The notes: generated by a model from the sequence alone, not told the origin. A DNA stretch of 64,000 nt from Lachnospiraceae bacterium (GCA_017938315.1 JAGBBV010000013.1:62001-126000), one strand, 5' to 3'. Shown: positions 51,384-59,906, counted from the stretch's first letter. Numbers and translations: made by a program.

Positions 51384-51995
51384 ATGAGAATACGAAAATT
51401 AGGATCAGTTTTAATAGTGGCGGTTATTTTGATGCTGGGGCTATGTGCATGTGAGCCTGAAGTAATAACCGTGGCAGACATACAAGAGGGACAGGAAGCG
51501 CAGTACATAGAAGTACAGGAATTTGTTTTGAAGGAAGTGGTGGAAGATGATGGAAAGGTACAAGTAAAGCATTGTGCGGTAGTGATTCCGTCAGATTATC
51601 ATCCTTCAGAAGATGTTCCGGGTATGTATTTGAATGAGCGGGCACCTATGGAGTCTTCCAACATTTATTTTACGGTTTCCGAAGGTGAGAGTGCACAGGT
51701 TTTAGAAACATTAACAGGACAGCAATATAAAGAAGAGATAGAAAAAGCCTATGCTGAAAAGGGACAGACGGTAGAGGTATCTGTGGAGGCTTTTGAAAAG
51801 ACTGATTTGGGCGGTGTTCCGGCATACAAAATACAAAGTACTTATACCGTAGATGGAACCATGGTAAAACAACTTGCGTATATAGTGCTGGCAGATAAGA
51901 CGTATACCATTACTTACAGTCAGGCCCATGATGATGAGTTGATGGCAGATTTTGAGGTGTCAGGTAGTGAAATTAAATTGATAAAAAAGTTTTAA
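51384..51995 (+). CDS. Predicted lipoprotein of unknown function, 203 aa
   Basis: Start ATG 51384 after GAGGT; a short basic N-terminus and hydrophobic segment lead to LGLCACEPE, a lipobox-like site with Cys near 23. The mature part is acidic with mixed alpha/beta, and has the closing fold of a DUF-like beta domain (YIVLADKTYTITYSQAHDDELMADFE). No transport or enzyme motif recognised. It sits between the DUF1540 gene and the infC leader, and its stop is 9 bp before the infC promoter. Confidence 0.75.
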   Translation: MRIRKLGSVLIVAVILMLGLCACEPEVITVADIQEGQEAQYIEVQEFVLKEVVEDDGKVQVKHCAVVIPSDYHPSEDVPGMYLNERAPMESSNIYFTVSEGESAQVLETLTGQQYKEEIEKAYAEKGQTVEVSVEAFEKTDLGGVPAYKIQSTYTVDGTMVKQLAYIVLADKTYTITYSQAHDDELMADFEVSGSEIKLIKKF

Positions 51996-52003
51996 AATAA
52001 GTA

Positions 52004-52032
52004 TTGACTTTATATAAAGTAAGTGCTATATT
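52004..52032 (+). promoter_or_regulatory. Promoter of the infC-rpmI-rplT operon
   Basis: TTGACT (52004-52009), 17 bp, TATATT (52027-52032), starting 9 bp after the lipoprotein stop. Confidence 0.72.
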
Positions 52033-52039
52033 TATCAAG

Positions 52040-52216
52040 TGTGTGAAAACACTATAATCAAGCAGAGTATCCACTCTCACCCTGTGGCAAGCGGGCTTGC
52101 AGGCGTTCATAATTCTAAAAACAATATCTTTTGGTGTTTGTATCACATCCGAAAAGATGGAAGTTCTTTGGGTGAATGAAGAATTGTAGGTGGATAGTTA
52201 TGCTATCCACTTTTTT
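52040..52216 (+). promoter_or_regulatory. L20-type leader with transcription attenuator
   Basis: The ~177-base leader has a GAGTATCCACTCTCACCC segment (about 52064-52081) that can pair with GGGTGAA and TAGGTGGATA about 90-120 bases later, competing with the terminator GTGGATAG-TTATG-CTATCCAC plus six T (52190-52216). An inner GGCAAGCGGGCTTGC hairpin lies between. This is the expected arrangement for autoregulation by ribosomal protein L20, which binds the leader and prevents read-through into infC. Confidence 0.75.
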
Positions 52217-52251
52217 GTTGTTTATATTTTTCTTATAGGGAGGGTACAACC

Positions 52252-52758
52252 ATTAGCGAATTATTTATTAACGACCAGATTAGAGACAAAGAAGTACGTG
52301 TAATCGGAGAAGACGGCGAACAGCTTGGCATTATGTCTGCAAAGGAAGCCCTGCAACTTGCAGAGGAAGCCGGAGTAGATTTAGTAAAAATTGCACCTAC
52401 AGCAAAACCGCCGGTATGTAAGATTGTAGACTATGGCAAGTACAAATATGAACAGACCAGAAGAGAAAAAGAAGCTAAGAAGAAACAGAAGGTAATCGAA
52501 ATTAAGGAAATCCGTCTTTCCCCTAATATCGATACCAACGATTTGAACACCAAAATTAATGCAGCAAAGAAATTCTTGGCAAAAGGGGACAGAGTAAAAG
52601 TAACACTCCGTTTCCGTGGACGTGAAATGGCACATATGGCAAGCAGTAAGCATATTTTAGATGATTTTGCAGAGGCTCTTGCAGATGTGTGTGTAGTAGA
52701 AAAGGCACCTAAGGTAGAAGGCAGAAATATGACAATGTTTTTAACTGAGAAGCGTTAG
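52252..52758 (+). CDS. infC: Translation initiation factor IF-3
   Basis: 168 aa, starting at the unusual codon ATT (52252), eight bases after AGGGAGGG. From there the sequence ISELFINDQIRDKEVRVIGE is the standard IF-3 N-terminus; the first ATG in frame (52333) would remove 27 conserved residues. The N-domain runs to about residue 75, then a Lys-rich linker (REKEAKKKQK), and the C-domain (KVIEIKEIRLSP ... RGREMAHMASS ... MFLTEKR). The ATT start is the known autoregulatory feature of infC, through IF-3 discrimination against rare start codons. First gene of infC-rpmI-rplT. Confidence 0.93.
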   Translation: MSELFINDQIRDKEVRVIGEDGEQLGIMSAKEALQLAEEAGVDLVKIAPTAKPPVCKIVDYGKYKYEQTRREKEAKKKQKVIEIKEIRLSPNIDTNDLNTKINAAKKFLAKGDRVKVTLRFRGREMAHMASSKHILDDFAEALADVCVVEKAPKVEGRNMTMFLTEKR

Positions 52759-52806
52759 TGCGTCAGTTGAAATAGAATTAATTCAAATATACAGGAGGAA
52801 TCAGTT

Positions 52807-53004
52807 ATGCCCAAAATGAAAACAAGCAAAGCTGCTGCAAAGCGTTTTAAAGCTACAGGAACAGGTAAATTAAAAAGAAGTAAAGCTTACAAGAGCCATA
52901 TCTTAACCAAGAAGACTACAAAGAGAAAACGTAATCTCAGACAGTCTGCTATTACAGATGCAACAAACGTTAAGAATATGAAGAAGATTTTACCTTATCT
53001 GTAA
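52807..53004 (+). CDS. rpmI: 50S ribosomal protein L35
   Basis: 65 aa, strongly basic ([37 protein letters not shown]), the normal L35 pattern and length. AGGAGG precedes the start. Second gene of the infC operon. Confidence 0.96.
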   Translation: MPKMKTSKAAAKRFKATGTGKLKRSKAYKSHILTKKTTKRKRNLRQSAITDATNVKNMKKILPYL

Positions 53005-53047
53005 GTAGATTGGTAAAGACCAGATAGTCGTAAGGAGGAAATAAGAC

Positions 53048-53404
53048 ATGGCAAGAATTAAAGGCGGTATGAACGCTAAGAAAAAACATAACAGAGTATT
53101 AAAGCTTGCAAAGGGCTACAGAGGAGCCAGAAGCAAACAGTATAGAGTAGCAAAACAGTCCGTAATGAGAGCATTAGCTTCTTCTTATGCAGGACGTAAG
53201 GAAAAGAAACGTCAGTTCAGACAGTTATGGATTGCACGTATCAATGCAGCTGCAAGATTAAACGGATTATCCTACAGCAAATTTATGTATGGTCTTAAAC
53301 TTGCAGAAGTAGATATCAACAGAAAGATGCTTGCTGAAATGGCAGTAAATGATGCAGAAGGATTTGCAACATTAGCAGAACTTGCTAAGAGCAAACTTGC
53401 ATAA
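53048..53404 (+). CDS. rplT: 50S ribosomal protein L20
   Basis: 118 aa with the L20 signature [20 protein letters not shown] and the C-terminal globular domain [21 protein letters not shown]20 assembles early on 23S rRNA and also represses its own operon by binding the leader. AAGGAGG precedes the start; a good terminator follows. Confidence 0.96.
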   Translation: MARIKGGMNAKKKHNRVLKLAKGYRGARSKQYRVAKQSVMRALASSYAGRKEKKRQFRQLWIARINAAARLNGLSYSKFMYGLKLAEVDINRKMLAEMAVNDAEGFATLAELAKSKLA

Positions 53405-53428
53405 TTTGTCATAAAGAAAAACATAGTA

Positions 53429-53467
53429 CAGAACCTTGTTAAGAAACTGACAGGGTTCTGTTTTTTT
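53429..53467 (+). terminator. Terminator of the infC-rpmI-rplT operon
   Basis: CAGAACCTTGT, loop, ACAGGGTTCTG then seven T. Paired over 11 bases with a wobble. Confidence 0.85.
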
Positions 53468-53572
53468 CTTTTTGGAAACACCTTTATTCTTTTATGATAA
53501 GGAAAAATATGATATGATTGTGGGTAGAATGTAATTAGATATGGAAAGAAAAAGGAAAGAGGAGTAGTGAAA

Positions 53573-55036
53573 ATGGGAGTGCTTCAAGGATTGGAACCTG
53601 AAAAAGTTTTTTACTATTTCGAAGAAATCTGTAATATCCCCCATGGGTCAGGAAATACACAGAAGATAAGTAACTATCTGGTTTCTTTTGCAAAGGAAAG
53701 AGGACTTTATCATTACCGGGATGAAGTCGGTAATGTGATTATCATAAAGGAAGCTGCAAAAGGCTATGAAAACAGTGACCCGGTCATGATTCAGGGGCAT
53801 ATGGACATGGTAGCAGTGAAGAAGCCGGACTGTGATATTGATATGAAAACGCAAGGGCTGAAACTGAAAGTATCCGAAGACAAAATCTATGCTGAGGGGA
53901 CCAGCCTTGGCGGAGATGATGGAATTGCAGTGGCTTACGGACTGGCACTTTTAGATGATGTAAATGCAAGGCACCCGAGAATTGAACTGGTAATTACAGT
54001 AGATGAAGAAGTAGGTATGGACGGAGCCAGAGTCATTGATCTGTCCTGCTGCAGGGCAACTACCATGATTAATATTGATTCCGAAGAGGAAGGGATTTTC
54101 TTGGCAGGTTGTGCAGGCGGAGCCAGAGTAAATTTTTCTTTGCCATATGAAGAAGAATTAACTGGTGGAATTCACTGCATCATAAAAGTAGCAGGACTGA
54201 TAGGCGGACATTCCGGCGTGGAAATACACAAAGAGCGTGGAAATGCAAATGTTTTGCTGGGAAGGGTATTATTTAACCTTTCTGAAAAAATCAAATTCAG
54301 GTTGATTTCTTTGGAAGGGGGGCTTGCGGATAATGCTATCTCACGGGAAGCAAGTGCGGAGATTGTACTGACGGATGAAAATGCAATGAAGGAAGCAGAG
54401 CAGACATTGCAGGCATTCACAGAGGAGATAAACAGGGATTTGCAGAGGGAATTTGCAGAGAAAGATCCTACTGTTTTCGTAGAAACGGTCTGCGTAGAAA
54501 AAGCAGAAAAGAATGCGGTGAAGGAGGAGGATACCCGCAAGATAATTGCCTTTTTACGTGCCATTCCAAACGGCGTACAGGCCATGAGTGGTGCCATGCC
54601 CGGCTTGGTGGAAACCTCTCTTAATTTAGGGATTTTGTGCTGCAAGGAAGGGACTGCCACCATAGGAATATCAGTCAGAAGTTCGTACGAGAGTGCCAAA
54701 GAGGATTTGATTAGCCGATTGAAGGCACTTGCAGGGCTTGCGGGTGCGGATGTAAATGTGGCAGGAGACTATCCGGGATGGGCGTTTAAAACAAACTCAC
54801 CCCTTCGTGAGAAGATGATAAAAATATATAGAGAGATGTATCATAAAGAGCCGGAGATACAAGCGATTCATGCAGGACTCGAGTGTGGATTATTTGCAGC
54901 AAAGATACCGGAACTTGACTGTGTGTCTATGGGACCGGATATGAAAAATATTCATACCACGGAAGAGGAACTTAGTATTTCATCCACAAAAAGAGTGTGG
55001 GAATTTTTACAAAAGCTATTGGAGGATATGAAATGA
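53573..55036 (+). CDS. pepD: Aminoacyl-histidine dipeptidase-like M20 peptidase
   Basis: 487 aa, a PepD-type M20C dipeptidase that cleaves Xaa-His and similar dipeptides in the cytoplasm. Metal ligands: His in QGHMDMVAV (about 80-88), Asp in SLGGDDGIAVAYG (about 113-125), DEEVGMDGAR (about 144-153), Asp near 172 in NIDSEEEG, and a C-terminal His in IHAGLECG / IHTTEEEL. ATG 53573 is 9 bases after AAAGAGGA; GTG 53567 is less likely. Overlaps the next start (ATGA), giving coupled translation with the permease. Confidence 0.93.
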   Translation: MGVLQGLEPEKVFYYFEEICNIPHGSGNTQKISNYLVSFAKERGLYHYRDEVGNVIIIKEAAKGYENSDPVMIQGHMDMVAVKKPDCDIDMKTQGLKLKVSEDKIYAEGTSLGGDDGIAVAYGLALLDDVNARHPRIELVITVDEEVGMDGARVIDLSCCRATTMINIDSEEEGIFLAGCAGGARVNFSLPYEEELTGGIHCIIKVAGLIGGHSGVEIHKERGNANVLLGRVLFNLSEKIKFRLISLEGGLADNAISREASAEIVLTDENAMKEAEQTLQAFTEEINRDLQREFAEKDPTVFVETVCVEKAEKNAVKEEDTRKIIAFLRAIPNGVQAMSGAMPGLVETSLNLGILCCKEGTATIGISVRSSYESAKEDLISRLKALAGLAGADVNVAGDYPGWAFKTNSPLREKMIKIYREMYHKEPEIQAIHAGLECGLFAAKIPELDCVSMGPDMKNIHTTEEELSISSTKRVWEFLQKLLEDMK

Positions 55037-56250
55037 ATTTAAACCGCAAGGATGTGAAGAAAATCAGAGGTCTTATATTATTTACAGCTGTCGTGATTTT
55101 AGCACTTATTAAATTTGATTTACTTTGGGAAGCATTTGTTTTCTGTATTCAAATTGTGAAACCCTTTATTTTAGGGGCAGCCATTGCCTTTGTGATTAAC
55201 CTGCCCATGCGTTTTTTTGAAAATAAATTCTTTTCGGGAGAAAAGGCAAAGCCGAAAACAAAGAGAGTTTTGGATAAGTTAAAGCGTCCTGTCAGCATGG
55301 TAATGTCATATGTAGTGGTACTTTTGGTAATCGCCCTTGTAATGATAACGGTGATTCCGCAGATTGCAGCAACCATAAAGGTTCTTGCAAAAGAAATTCC
55401 TGTTTTTTTGGAAAATACAATTAATTATTTGGAAGTGATGCTTGCTGCCAATCCGGAAGTGGTAGGCTATTTAAGCAGTATCGAAATACCTCAAATAGAC
55501 TGGCAAAAAACAATACAGGACATTTTCGGATTTTTGCAAAACGGAATGGGAAATGTACTCACATCTACCTTTTCTGTTGCAAGTAATATTGCCAGCGGTG
55601 CCGTTAATTTCTTTATTGCTGTAGTATTTTCCGTTTATGTACTTTCCCAGAAGGAAAAGTTGGGAAATCAGTTTGGCAGAGTGGTTAAGGCTTATACAAA
55701 GCCTGCCGTGTATGAATGGTGCATGAAGGTAGCAGGACTGTTGTATAGAAATTTCAGTCATTTTATTACAGGACAGTGCACGGAAGCTGTGATTCTTGGA
55801 GCAATGTTTATTGTTGTAATGGCAATTTTCAGATTTCCATTTGCGATCATGATAGGTGTACTCATCGCATTTACAGCACTTATTCCGGTAGTGGGTGCAT
55901 TTATCGGTTGCTTTATCGGGGCATTTCTGATTCTGGTAGACAGTCCCACAAAGGCACTGGGCTTTTTGATATTATTCCTGATATTACAACAGGTAGAAGG
56001 AAACCTAATATATCCCCATGTGGTAGGTAATTCCGTAGGACTTCCGTCTATGTGGGTGCTTGCCGCAGTAACCATCGGCGGAAGTCTCATGGGTGTTGTA
56101 GGCATGCTTATTTTCATTCCTTTATTATCTACGGTTTATTTGCTATTGAAAGAAGACGTTAATCAGAGAAATAATCAAAAGGATGGAAAGGATAGAGAGA
56201 AAGGGAAAGAAGTAAAGACAACGGTAAAAAACAAAAGCGAAGGGGAATAA
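55033..56250 (+). CDS. AI-2E (PerM) family membrane protein, 405 aa
   Basis: About eight membrane segments with the family layout: two near the start (about 11-30, 38-65), a loop, one at ~90-115, a long amphipathic stretch, then a compact group from ~195 to 375 including MSQKEKLG-like cytoplasmic loops and GAFIGCFIGAFLI. The ends of this family are highly charged, and the tail here is rich in Lys/Asp/Glu. Members are linked to AI-2 export, sodium/proton antiport or unknown transport, so the function is uncertain. Starts at ATG overlapping the pepD stop; four bases before the thioesterase. Confidence 0.88.
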   Translation: MNLNRKDVKKIRGLILFTAVVILALIKFDLLWEAFVFCIQIVKPFILGAAIAFVINLPMRFFENKFFSGEKAKPKTKRVLDKLKRPVSMVMSYVVVLLVIALVMITVIPQIAATIKVLAKEIPVFLENTINYLEVMLAANPEVVGYLSSIEIPQIDWQKTIQDIFGFLQNGMGNVLTSTFSVASNIASGAVNFFIAVVFSVYVLSQKEKLGNQFGRVVKAYTKPAVYEWCMKVAGLLYRNFSHFITGQCTEAVILGAMFIVVMAIFRFPFAIMIGVLIAFTALIPVVGAFIGCFIGAFLILVDSPTKALGFLILFLILQQVEGNLIYPHVVGNSVGLPSMWVLAAVTIGGSLMGVVGMLIFIPLLSTVYLLLKEDVNQRNNQKDGKDREKGKEVKTTVKNKSEGE

Positions 56251-56254
56251 AGAT

Positions 56255-56665
56255 ATGAAACCATACGAACATAAAGCCCAGTATTATGAAACGGATCAGA
56301 TGGGAATTGTTCATCATTCCAACTATATCCGCTGGTTTGAATCCGCCAGAATTGATTTTATGAGTCAAATAGGAGTCAGCTACAGAGGAATGGAAGAGGA
56401 GGGAATCATCAGCCCGGTTCTTTCTGTTTCCTGTGAATATAAATCCATGGTACATTTTGATGATGAGGTATTGGTAACACCTAAAGTAAAAACTTATAAT
56501 GGTGTGAAATTGTCCCTTTGCTATACGATAACGGATAAAGTAACAGGTGAGGTTAGGACCACGGGAGAGAGTAGTCACTGCTTCTTAAATAAAGAAGGGC
56601 ACCCGGTGTCCTTAAAAAAGGCGGCGCCCCATTTTCACATGTTATTTGAAGAATGTTTGAAATAA
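56255..56665 (+). CDS. Acyl-CoA thioesterase of the YbgC / 4HBT hot-dog family
   Basis: 136 aa hot-dog-fold protein. The active-site segment is YETDQMGIVHHSNYIRWFESARIDF (Asp at ~12 and Tyr/His/Asn following), which matches YbgC-type 4-hydroxybenzoyl-CoA thioesterase proteins. These hydrolyse short-chain acyl-CoA or related thioesters. Only four bases after the permease gene, so it belongs to the pepD-permease operon. No further substrate clue. Confidence 0.9.
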   Translation: MKPYEHKAQYYETDQMGIVHHSNYIRWFESARIDFMSQIGVSYRGMEEEGIISPVLSVSCEYKSMVHFDDEVLVTPKVKTYNGVKLSLCYTITDKVTGEVRTTGESSHCFLNKEGHPVSLKKAAPHFHMLFEECLK

Positions 56666-56672
56666 GCCAATT

Positions 56673-57431
56673 TTATTGGAGATATGGATTTGCATTCTGG
56701 GAAAAGCCGTCCATATGGCGTTTCTTTAGTGTCAGGTAAAGCTGTGCATTCGTAAGATTCCGATAAGGATTTACGAAGAAAATGCTTAAAATGCAACAGG
56801 TTAAAGTGCCAAGGATGCTCCATCCAAGGAAAGATAAATCAAGCACAAAGGAATCCCATTTATTTCCGGTCATCATTCTCTTGGTCAGTGCAAAGACTTC
56901 TTTCTTGCTGATGTCAGGGTGTTCAGCAAGAATGTAAGGGAGCATCCGGTATTCGTATGCTTTGATGATTCCTGGAATAATAAATAAAAGCGACCATAAA
57001 AAAATGTGGAGACTATAGAAAAACATAATTTTTACCACATTCATGTAAGAGTGGGAAAAGGCATAAGCAACATCATCCGCTGATGCTTCGCCGCTTTCAC
57101 ACAATATAAAATAACGGTGGCAGCCAACCTGTAAGGGCATAAATACAAAATAACTAAGTGCCATGGCGACTAATAAAGCAATAATAAAGATAATCAGTAT
57201 AAAAATCAAAGCACTTAAAATAATCGCCATAATTTCATCAGTGAGAAAGTCATAGGAAAAACTGTCTGTGTATTCAGCGTTGGAAGAGCTGTTTGTGGAG
57301 CCACCACCACCGCCACTACTGCTTCCACTTCCGCTTACAAAGGTATAAATGAGGGAAACCAGTACAACTTTCCAATAATTAAGAGACAGTAATTCTTTTG
57401 CTCTTGTTTTAAGTTCGATTCTCGACCACAT
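56673..57431 (-). CDS. DUF975-type membrane protein, 252 aa
   Basis: Start at ATG 57431 with GGAGG nine bases before; a longer frame from 57500 is not supported. Five to six predicted membrane segments, with an insertion of mixed Gly and Ser (GSGSSSGGGGG, then STNSSS) after the first segment, a cytoplasmic region YAFSHSYMNVVKIMFFYSLH, and the LPGI/IIPGIIKAYEYRMLPYILAEHPD motif typical of DUF975. Function unknown; these proteins are common in Firmicutes. It converges on the thioesterase with only 7 bp between stops. Confidence 0.85.
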   Translation of the reverse strand: MWSRIELKTRAKELLSLNYWKVVLVSLIYTFVSGSGSSSGGGGGSTNSSSNAEYTDSFSYDFLTDEIMAIILSALIFILIIFIIALLVAMALSYFVFMPLQVGCHRYFILCESGEASADDVAYAFSHSYMNVVKIMFFYSLHIFLWSLLFIIPGIIKAYEYRMLPYILAEHPDISKKEVFALTKRMMTGNKWDSFVLDLSFLGWSILGTLTCCILSIFFVNPYRNLTNAQLYLTLKKRHMDGFSQNANPYLQ

Positions 57432-57549
57432 AAAGTAAATCCTCCATAGATTTATGCAAATAATTAATAACATTTTAGTTGTAAAATGCCGGGAAAGCAA
57501 TAGAGAAAATGATATGTGTAAATTTTTTTGAAAATTTTAAAAATTATGC

Positions 57550-57578
57550 TTGCTTTTTTGTCGAAGAGCATATATAAT
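57550..57578 (+). promoter_or_regulatory. Promoter for tRNA-Pro
   Basis: TTGCTT (57550-57555), 17 bp, TATAAT (57573-57578), 14 bp before the tRNA 5' end. The stretch 57432-57752 holds this promoter, the tRNA and its terminator. Confidence 0.75.
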
Positions 57579-57591
57579 AAGACTTGCGTTT

Positions 57592-57664
57592 CGGGGTGTG
57601 GCTCAGGTGGTAGAGCGCTACTTTAGGGAAGTAGAGGCCGCAAGTTCAAGTCTTGTCACTCCGA
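57592..57664 (+). tRNA. tRNA-Pro (AGG anticodon)
   Basis: Acceptor CGGGGTG/CACTCCG (one G-T pair), D arm GCTC/GAGC, anticodon stem CTACT/AGTAG around TTAGGGA (anticodon AGG, G37), variable loop AGGCC, T arm GCAAG-TTCAAGT-CTTGT, discriminator A. 73 nt, CCA not encoded. C1-G72 and G37 are typical of tRNA-Pro. Confidence 0.9.
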
Positions 57665-57669
57665 CTACT

Positions 57670-57720
57670 AAACCTCACAAAGCCTTGTAAATAAGGTGTT
57701 TGCGGGGTTTCTTTTGTTTT
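57670..57720 (+). terminator. Terminator after tRNA-Pro
   Basis: AAACCTCACAAA, inner CCTT/AAGG pairs, TTTGCGGGGTTT, then CTTTTGTTTT. The stem has mismatches. Confidence 0.68.
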
Positions 57721-57752
57721 AACACCATAGCATTTTAAGGGGAGGTAGGGAT

Positions 57753-58655
57753 ATGTACTACAGTAATGTCTTAGATTTAATAGGAAATACACCGCTTCTT
57801 AGTTTAGAGGAGACTACAGGATGTCATATTTTTGCGAAGGCAGAATTTTTGAATCCCGGAGGAAGCATTAAAGACAGAATTGCACTTGCGATGCTTGAGG
57901 ATGCGGAAAAGAGTGGCCGTTTAAAGCCGGGTATGACAATTATAGAGCCTACATCGGGTAATACGGGAATCGGACTTGCTCTATGCGGCATCCGTAAGGG
58001 GTATAAGGTCATTATTGTTATGCCGGAGAATATGAGCGAAGAACGCAAGAAAATTATTCAGGCGTTGGGAGCGGAATTGGTACTTACCCCGCCGGAACTT
58101 AGTATTGACGGTTCTGTAAAGAAGGCAATTGAAATCGCTGAGTCTTCCGATAATTATTTTGTCCCGCAGCAGTTTATCAATCCGGCAAATCCCGGTGCAC
58201 ATTATAAGACAACTGCAGTAGAGATTGTGGAACAACTGGGAAAGAAAATTGATGTATTTGTATCGGGAATCGGAAGTGGCGGAACCCTTCAGGGTATTGC
58301 ATCCTATTTATTGGAAAAGAATCCGGAGTGTAAAATAGTGGCTGTAGAGCCTAAGAATGTATCAGCCCTTTTGGGACATGAACCGGGTCTTCATCAAATT
58401 CAGGGAATTGGTGATGGATTTGTACCGGAAGTCCTTAATACAGATATGATTACTGATATTGTGGAAGTGACGGATGAAGAAGCGATTGCGACAGCAAGAG
58501 AACTGGCAAGAGTGCAAGGACTTCTGGTGGGAACTTCATCAGGTGCAAACGTGTTTACTGCGAAAAAGATGGCTGAAAAATATGGAAAAGATAAAGTGAT
58601 TGTGACTATTTTAGCGGACAGGGCAGAAAGATACTTTAGCACTTCGCTTATTTAG
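57753..58655 (+). CDS. cysK: Cysteine synthase (O-acetylserine sulfhydrylase)
   Basis: PLP enzyme that converts O-acetylserine and sulfide to cysteine. Lys in NPGGSIKDRIALAM (about 34-47), the substrate loop PTSGNTGIGLA (about 68-78) and the phosphate-binding GIGSGGTLQG (about 172-181) are intact. 300 aa is normal. GGGGAGG precedes the start. Located directly after tRNA-Pro with its own leader; no cysE or T-box in the region. Confidence 0.94.
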   Translation: MYYSNVLDLIGNTPLLSLEETTGCHIFAKAEFLNPGGSIKDRIALAMLEDAEKSGRLKPGMTIIEPTSGNTGIGLALCGIRKGYKVIIVMPENMSEERKKIIQALGAELVLTPPELSIDGSVKKAIEIAESSDNYFVPQQFINPANPGAHYKTTAVEIVEQLGKKIDVFVSGIGSGGTLQGIASYLLEKNPECKIVAVEPKNVSALLGHEPGLHQIQGIGDGFVPEVLNTDMITDIVEVTDEEAIATARELARVQGLLVGTSSGANVFTAKKMAEKYGKDKVIVTILADRAERYFSTSLI

Positions 58656-58803
58656 TGTTTTTGCTGTGTTTTGTATTGAAATCAAAAAATATATTTCCCA
58701 AAATCAAAAAAGTGTGATAATATATAAGTGTTTAGAGTAACTGAGTAAGCAATTACTGGTTTTTTGATATTTGATAAAGTACATAAGAGATGGGAGATAG
58801 AGT

Positions 58804-59163
58804 ATGGCAAGTGTATTAGTAGTAGATGATGCTGCTTTTATGAGAATGTCTATCAGAAAAATGCTTGAGGATAATGGACACTCGGTGGCAGGAGAAGCAT
58901 CGAACGGAGTAGAAGCAATAGAGAAGTATATTGTGCTTAAGCCGGATATTGTGTTACTTGATATTTCCATGCCGGAGATGAACGGACTGGAAGCACTTAG
59001 AAGAATAAAAGAGATTGATAAAGATTCAAAGATTATCATCTGTTCAGCTATGGGACAGCAGCAGTTGCTTGCAAAGGCAGTTGAATACGGTGTGAATGAT
59101 TTTATTGTAAAACCCTTTGAACCCAGCCGTCTTATGGCTGCGATAGAAAAGGTTTTAAAATAA
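58804..59163 (+). CDS. CheY-like single-domain response regulator, 119 aa
   Basis: Receiver domain only. Asp pair near residues 8-9 (VVDDAAF), phosphorylated Asp near 55 in IVLLDISMPEMNG, Thr/Ser near 82 (ICSAMGQQ) and Lys near 104 in VKPFEPSRL. Such proteins act as CheY or as stand-alone intermediate regulators; with the chemoreceptor gene 15 kb away and no CheA here, the kinase is unknown. Start follows GGGAGAT. Confidence 0.92.
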   Translation: MASVLVVDDAAFMRMSIRKMLEDNGHSVAGEASNGVEAIEKYIVLKPDIVLLDISMPEMNGLEALRRIKEIDKDSKIIICSAMGQQQLLAKAVEYGVNDFIVKPFEPSRLMAAIEKVLK

Positions 59164-59180
59164 TTAAAGGTGATAGAAAC

Positions 59181-59216
59181 AAAAGGCTTAAAAGGATGTT
59201 ATTTTAAGCCTTTTTC
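59181..59216 (+). terminator. Terminator after the response regulator
   Basis: AAAAGGCTTAAAA, GGATGTTA, TTTTAAGCCTTTTTC: 12-bp perfect stem with T-tail. Confidence 0.85.
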
Positions 59217-59236
59217 ATTTAGGGAAGCAAATAGGA

Positions 59237-59500
59237 ATGATTGATAAAGAAAGATTTCACGTATTTAACTATGTAAAGAAAGAAGAATATTGCGGAAGTA
59301 TGGACGGCATGCGTTATATGCTTAAAAAGAAAACCCAGGATACAGAGACTTTTTTGGAAGCAATTACCTGGCCGGAGCCTTACTGTTTTGCCAAAACCGA
59401 AGAAGAAAAGAAACGGAGGAATATCTTTCCTTTTTCAGCGGCAGGAGTGGAGGAAGCGGCAGATTGGCTCAATGAGCAATATAAGGCATTTTATTCTTGA
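59237..59500 (+). CDS. Small conserved protein of unknown function, 87 aa
   Basis: ATG 59237 follows GGGAAGCAAATAGGA. Soluble, with a run of charged and aromatic residues (FHVFNYVKKEEYCGSMDGMRYMLKKK, then TWPEPYCFAKTEEEKKRRN). No membrane segment or motif I recognise; possibly a conserved small protein of Lachnospiraceae. It has a good upstream site and sits in a stable position between the response regulator and another short gene, but its reality as a gene is only moderately supported. Confidence 0.65.
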   Translation: MIDKERFHVFNYVKKEEYCGSMDGMRYMLKKKTQDTETFLEAITWPEPYCFAKTEEEKKRRNIFPFSAAGVEEAADWLNEQYKAFYS

Positions 59501-59526
59501 AATAGTGTGTAATTATGATTTATAAT
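59497..59526 (+). promoter_or_regulatory. Promoter for the 95-aa gene
   Basis: TTGAAA (59497-59502), 18 bp, TATAAT (59521-59526), overlapping the previous stop and 42 bp before the next start. Confidence 0.55.
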
Positions 59527-59568
59527 GATATTAAGTTAACATAATCTTACGAGAGTGGGGGATGCGTG

Positions 59569-59856
59569 ATGTCTGCAATTATGTTTGATGATAAGGTCTA
59601 CAATAGGGAAGTGGCCTTTTGTAAAGTATATAGTATGGATAGTAAAGAAAAATTGGAGAAGATTTTTCTAAAAAATAGAATTTCATATTTTATTGAGTGG
59701 CAGGACAAATCTTTTTGGCAAAGAATGTTTGGAAGTGACGGAAGAAAGGAAAAGACGGTTTATATTATTCGGATTAATGAAGAAGATGTAGAGCGTGCAA
59801 AAGAGCTGGTACAGGGAATTGATTCCGTTAAAATACGAAAAGAAGAGCATAATTAA
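59569..59856 (+). CDS. Small protein of unknown function, 95 aa
   Basis: Start taken at ATG 59569, with GGGGGA before it (GTG 59566 is the other possibility). The sequence is mixed, with a central FIEWQDKSFWQRMFGSDGRKEK and C-terminal VYIIRINEEDVERAKELVQGIDSVKIRKEE, which may be a DUF2007-like alpha/beta domain, although I am not certain. No membrane segment. Hairpin terminator after it, then rlmD. Confidence 0.65.
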   Translation: MSAIMFDDKVYNREVAFCKVYSMDSKEKLEKIFLKNRISYFIEWQDKSFWQRMFGSDGRKEKTVYIIRINEEDVERAKELVQGIDSVKIRKEEHN

Positions 59857-59862
59857 GAGAAT

Positions 59863-59890
59863 CACCCCGGGTAGTCCCCGGGGTTTGCAT
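59863..59890 (+). terminator. GC-rich hairpin after the 95-aa gene
   Basis: ACCCCGG, GTAGT, CCCCGGGGT with TTTGCATTT after it. It resembles the terminator at 48130-48168 (both contain CCCCGGG followed by TTTGCATTT or TTGCATTTG). Confidence 0.55.
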
Positions 59891-59906
59891 TTATGAAAGG
59901 AAAAAT

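Noticed and set aside
53567-53572. GTG start for pepD
   Set aside because: ATG at 53573 has better spacing from AAAGAGGA and matches the family N-terminus.
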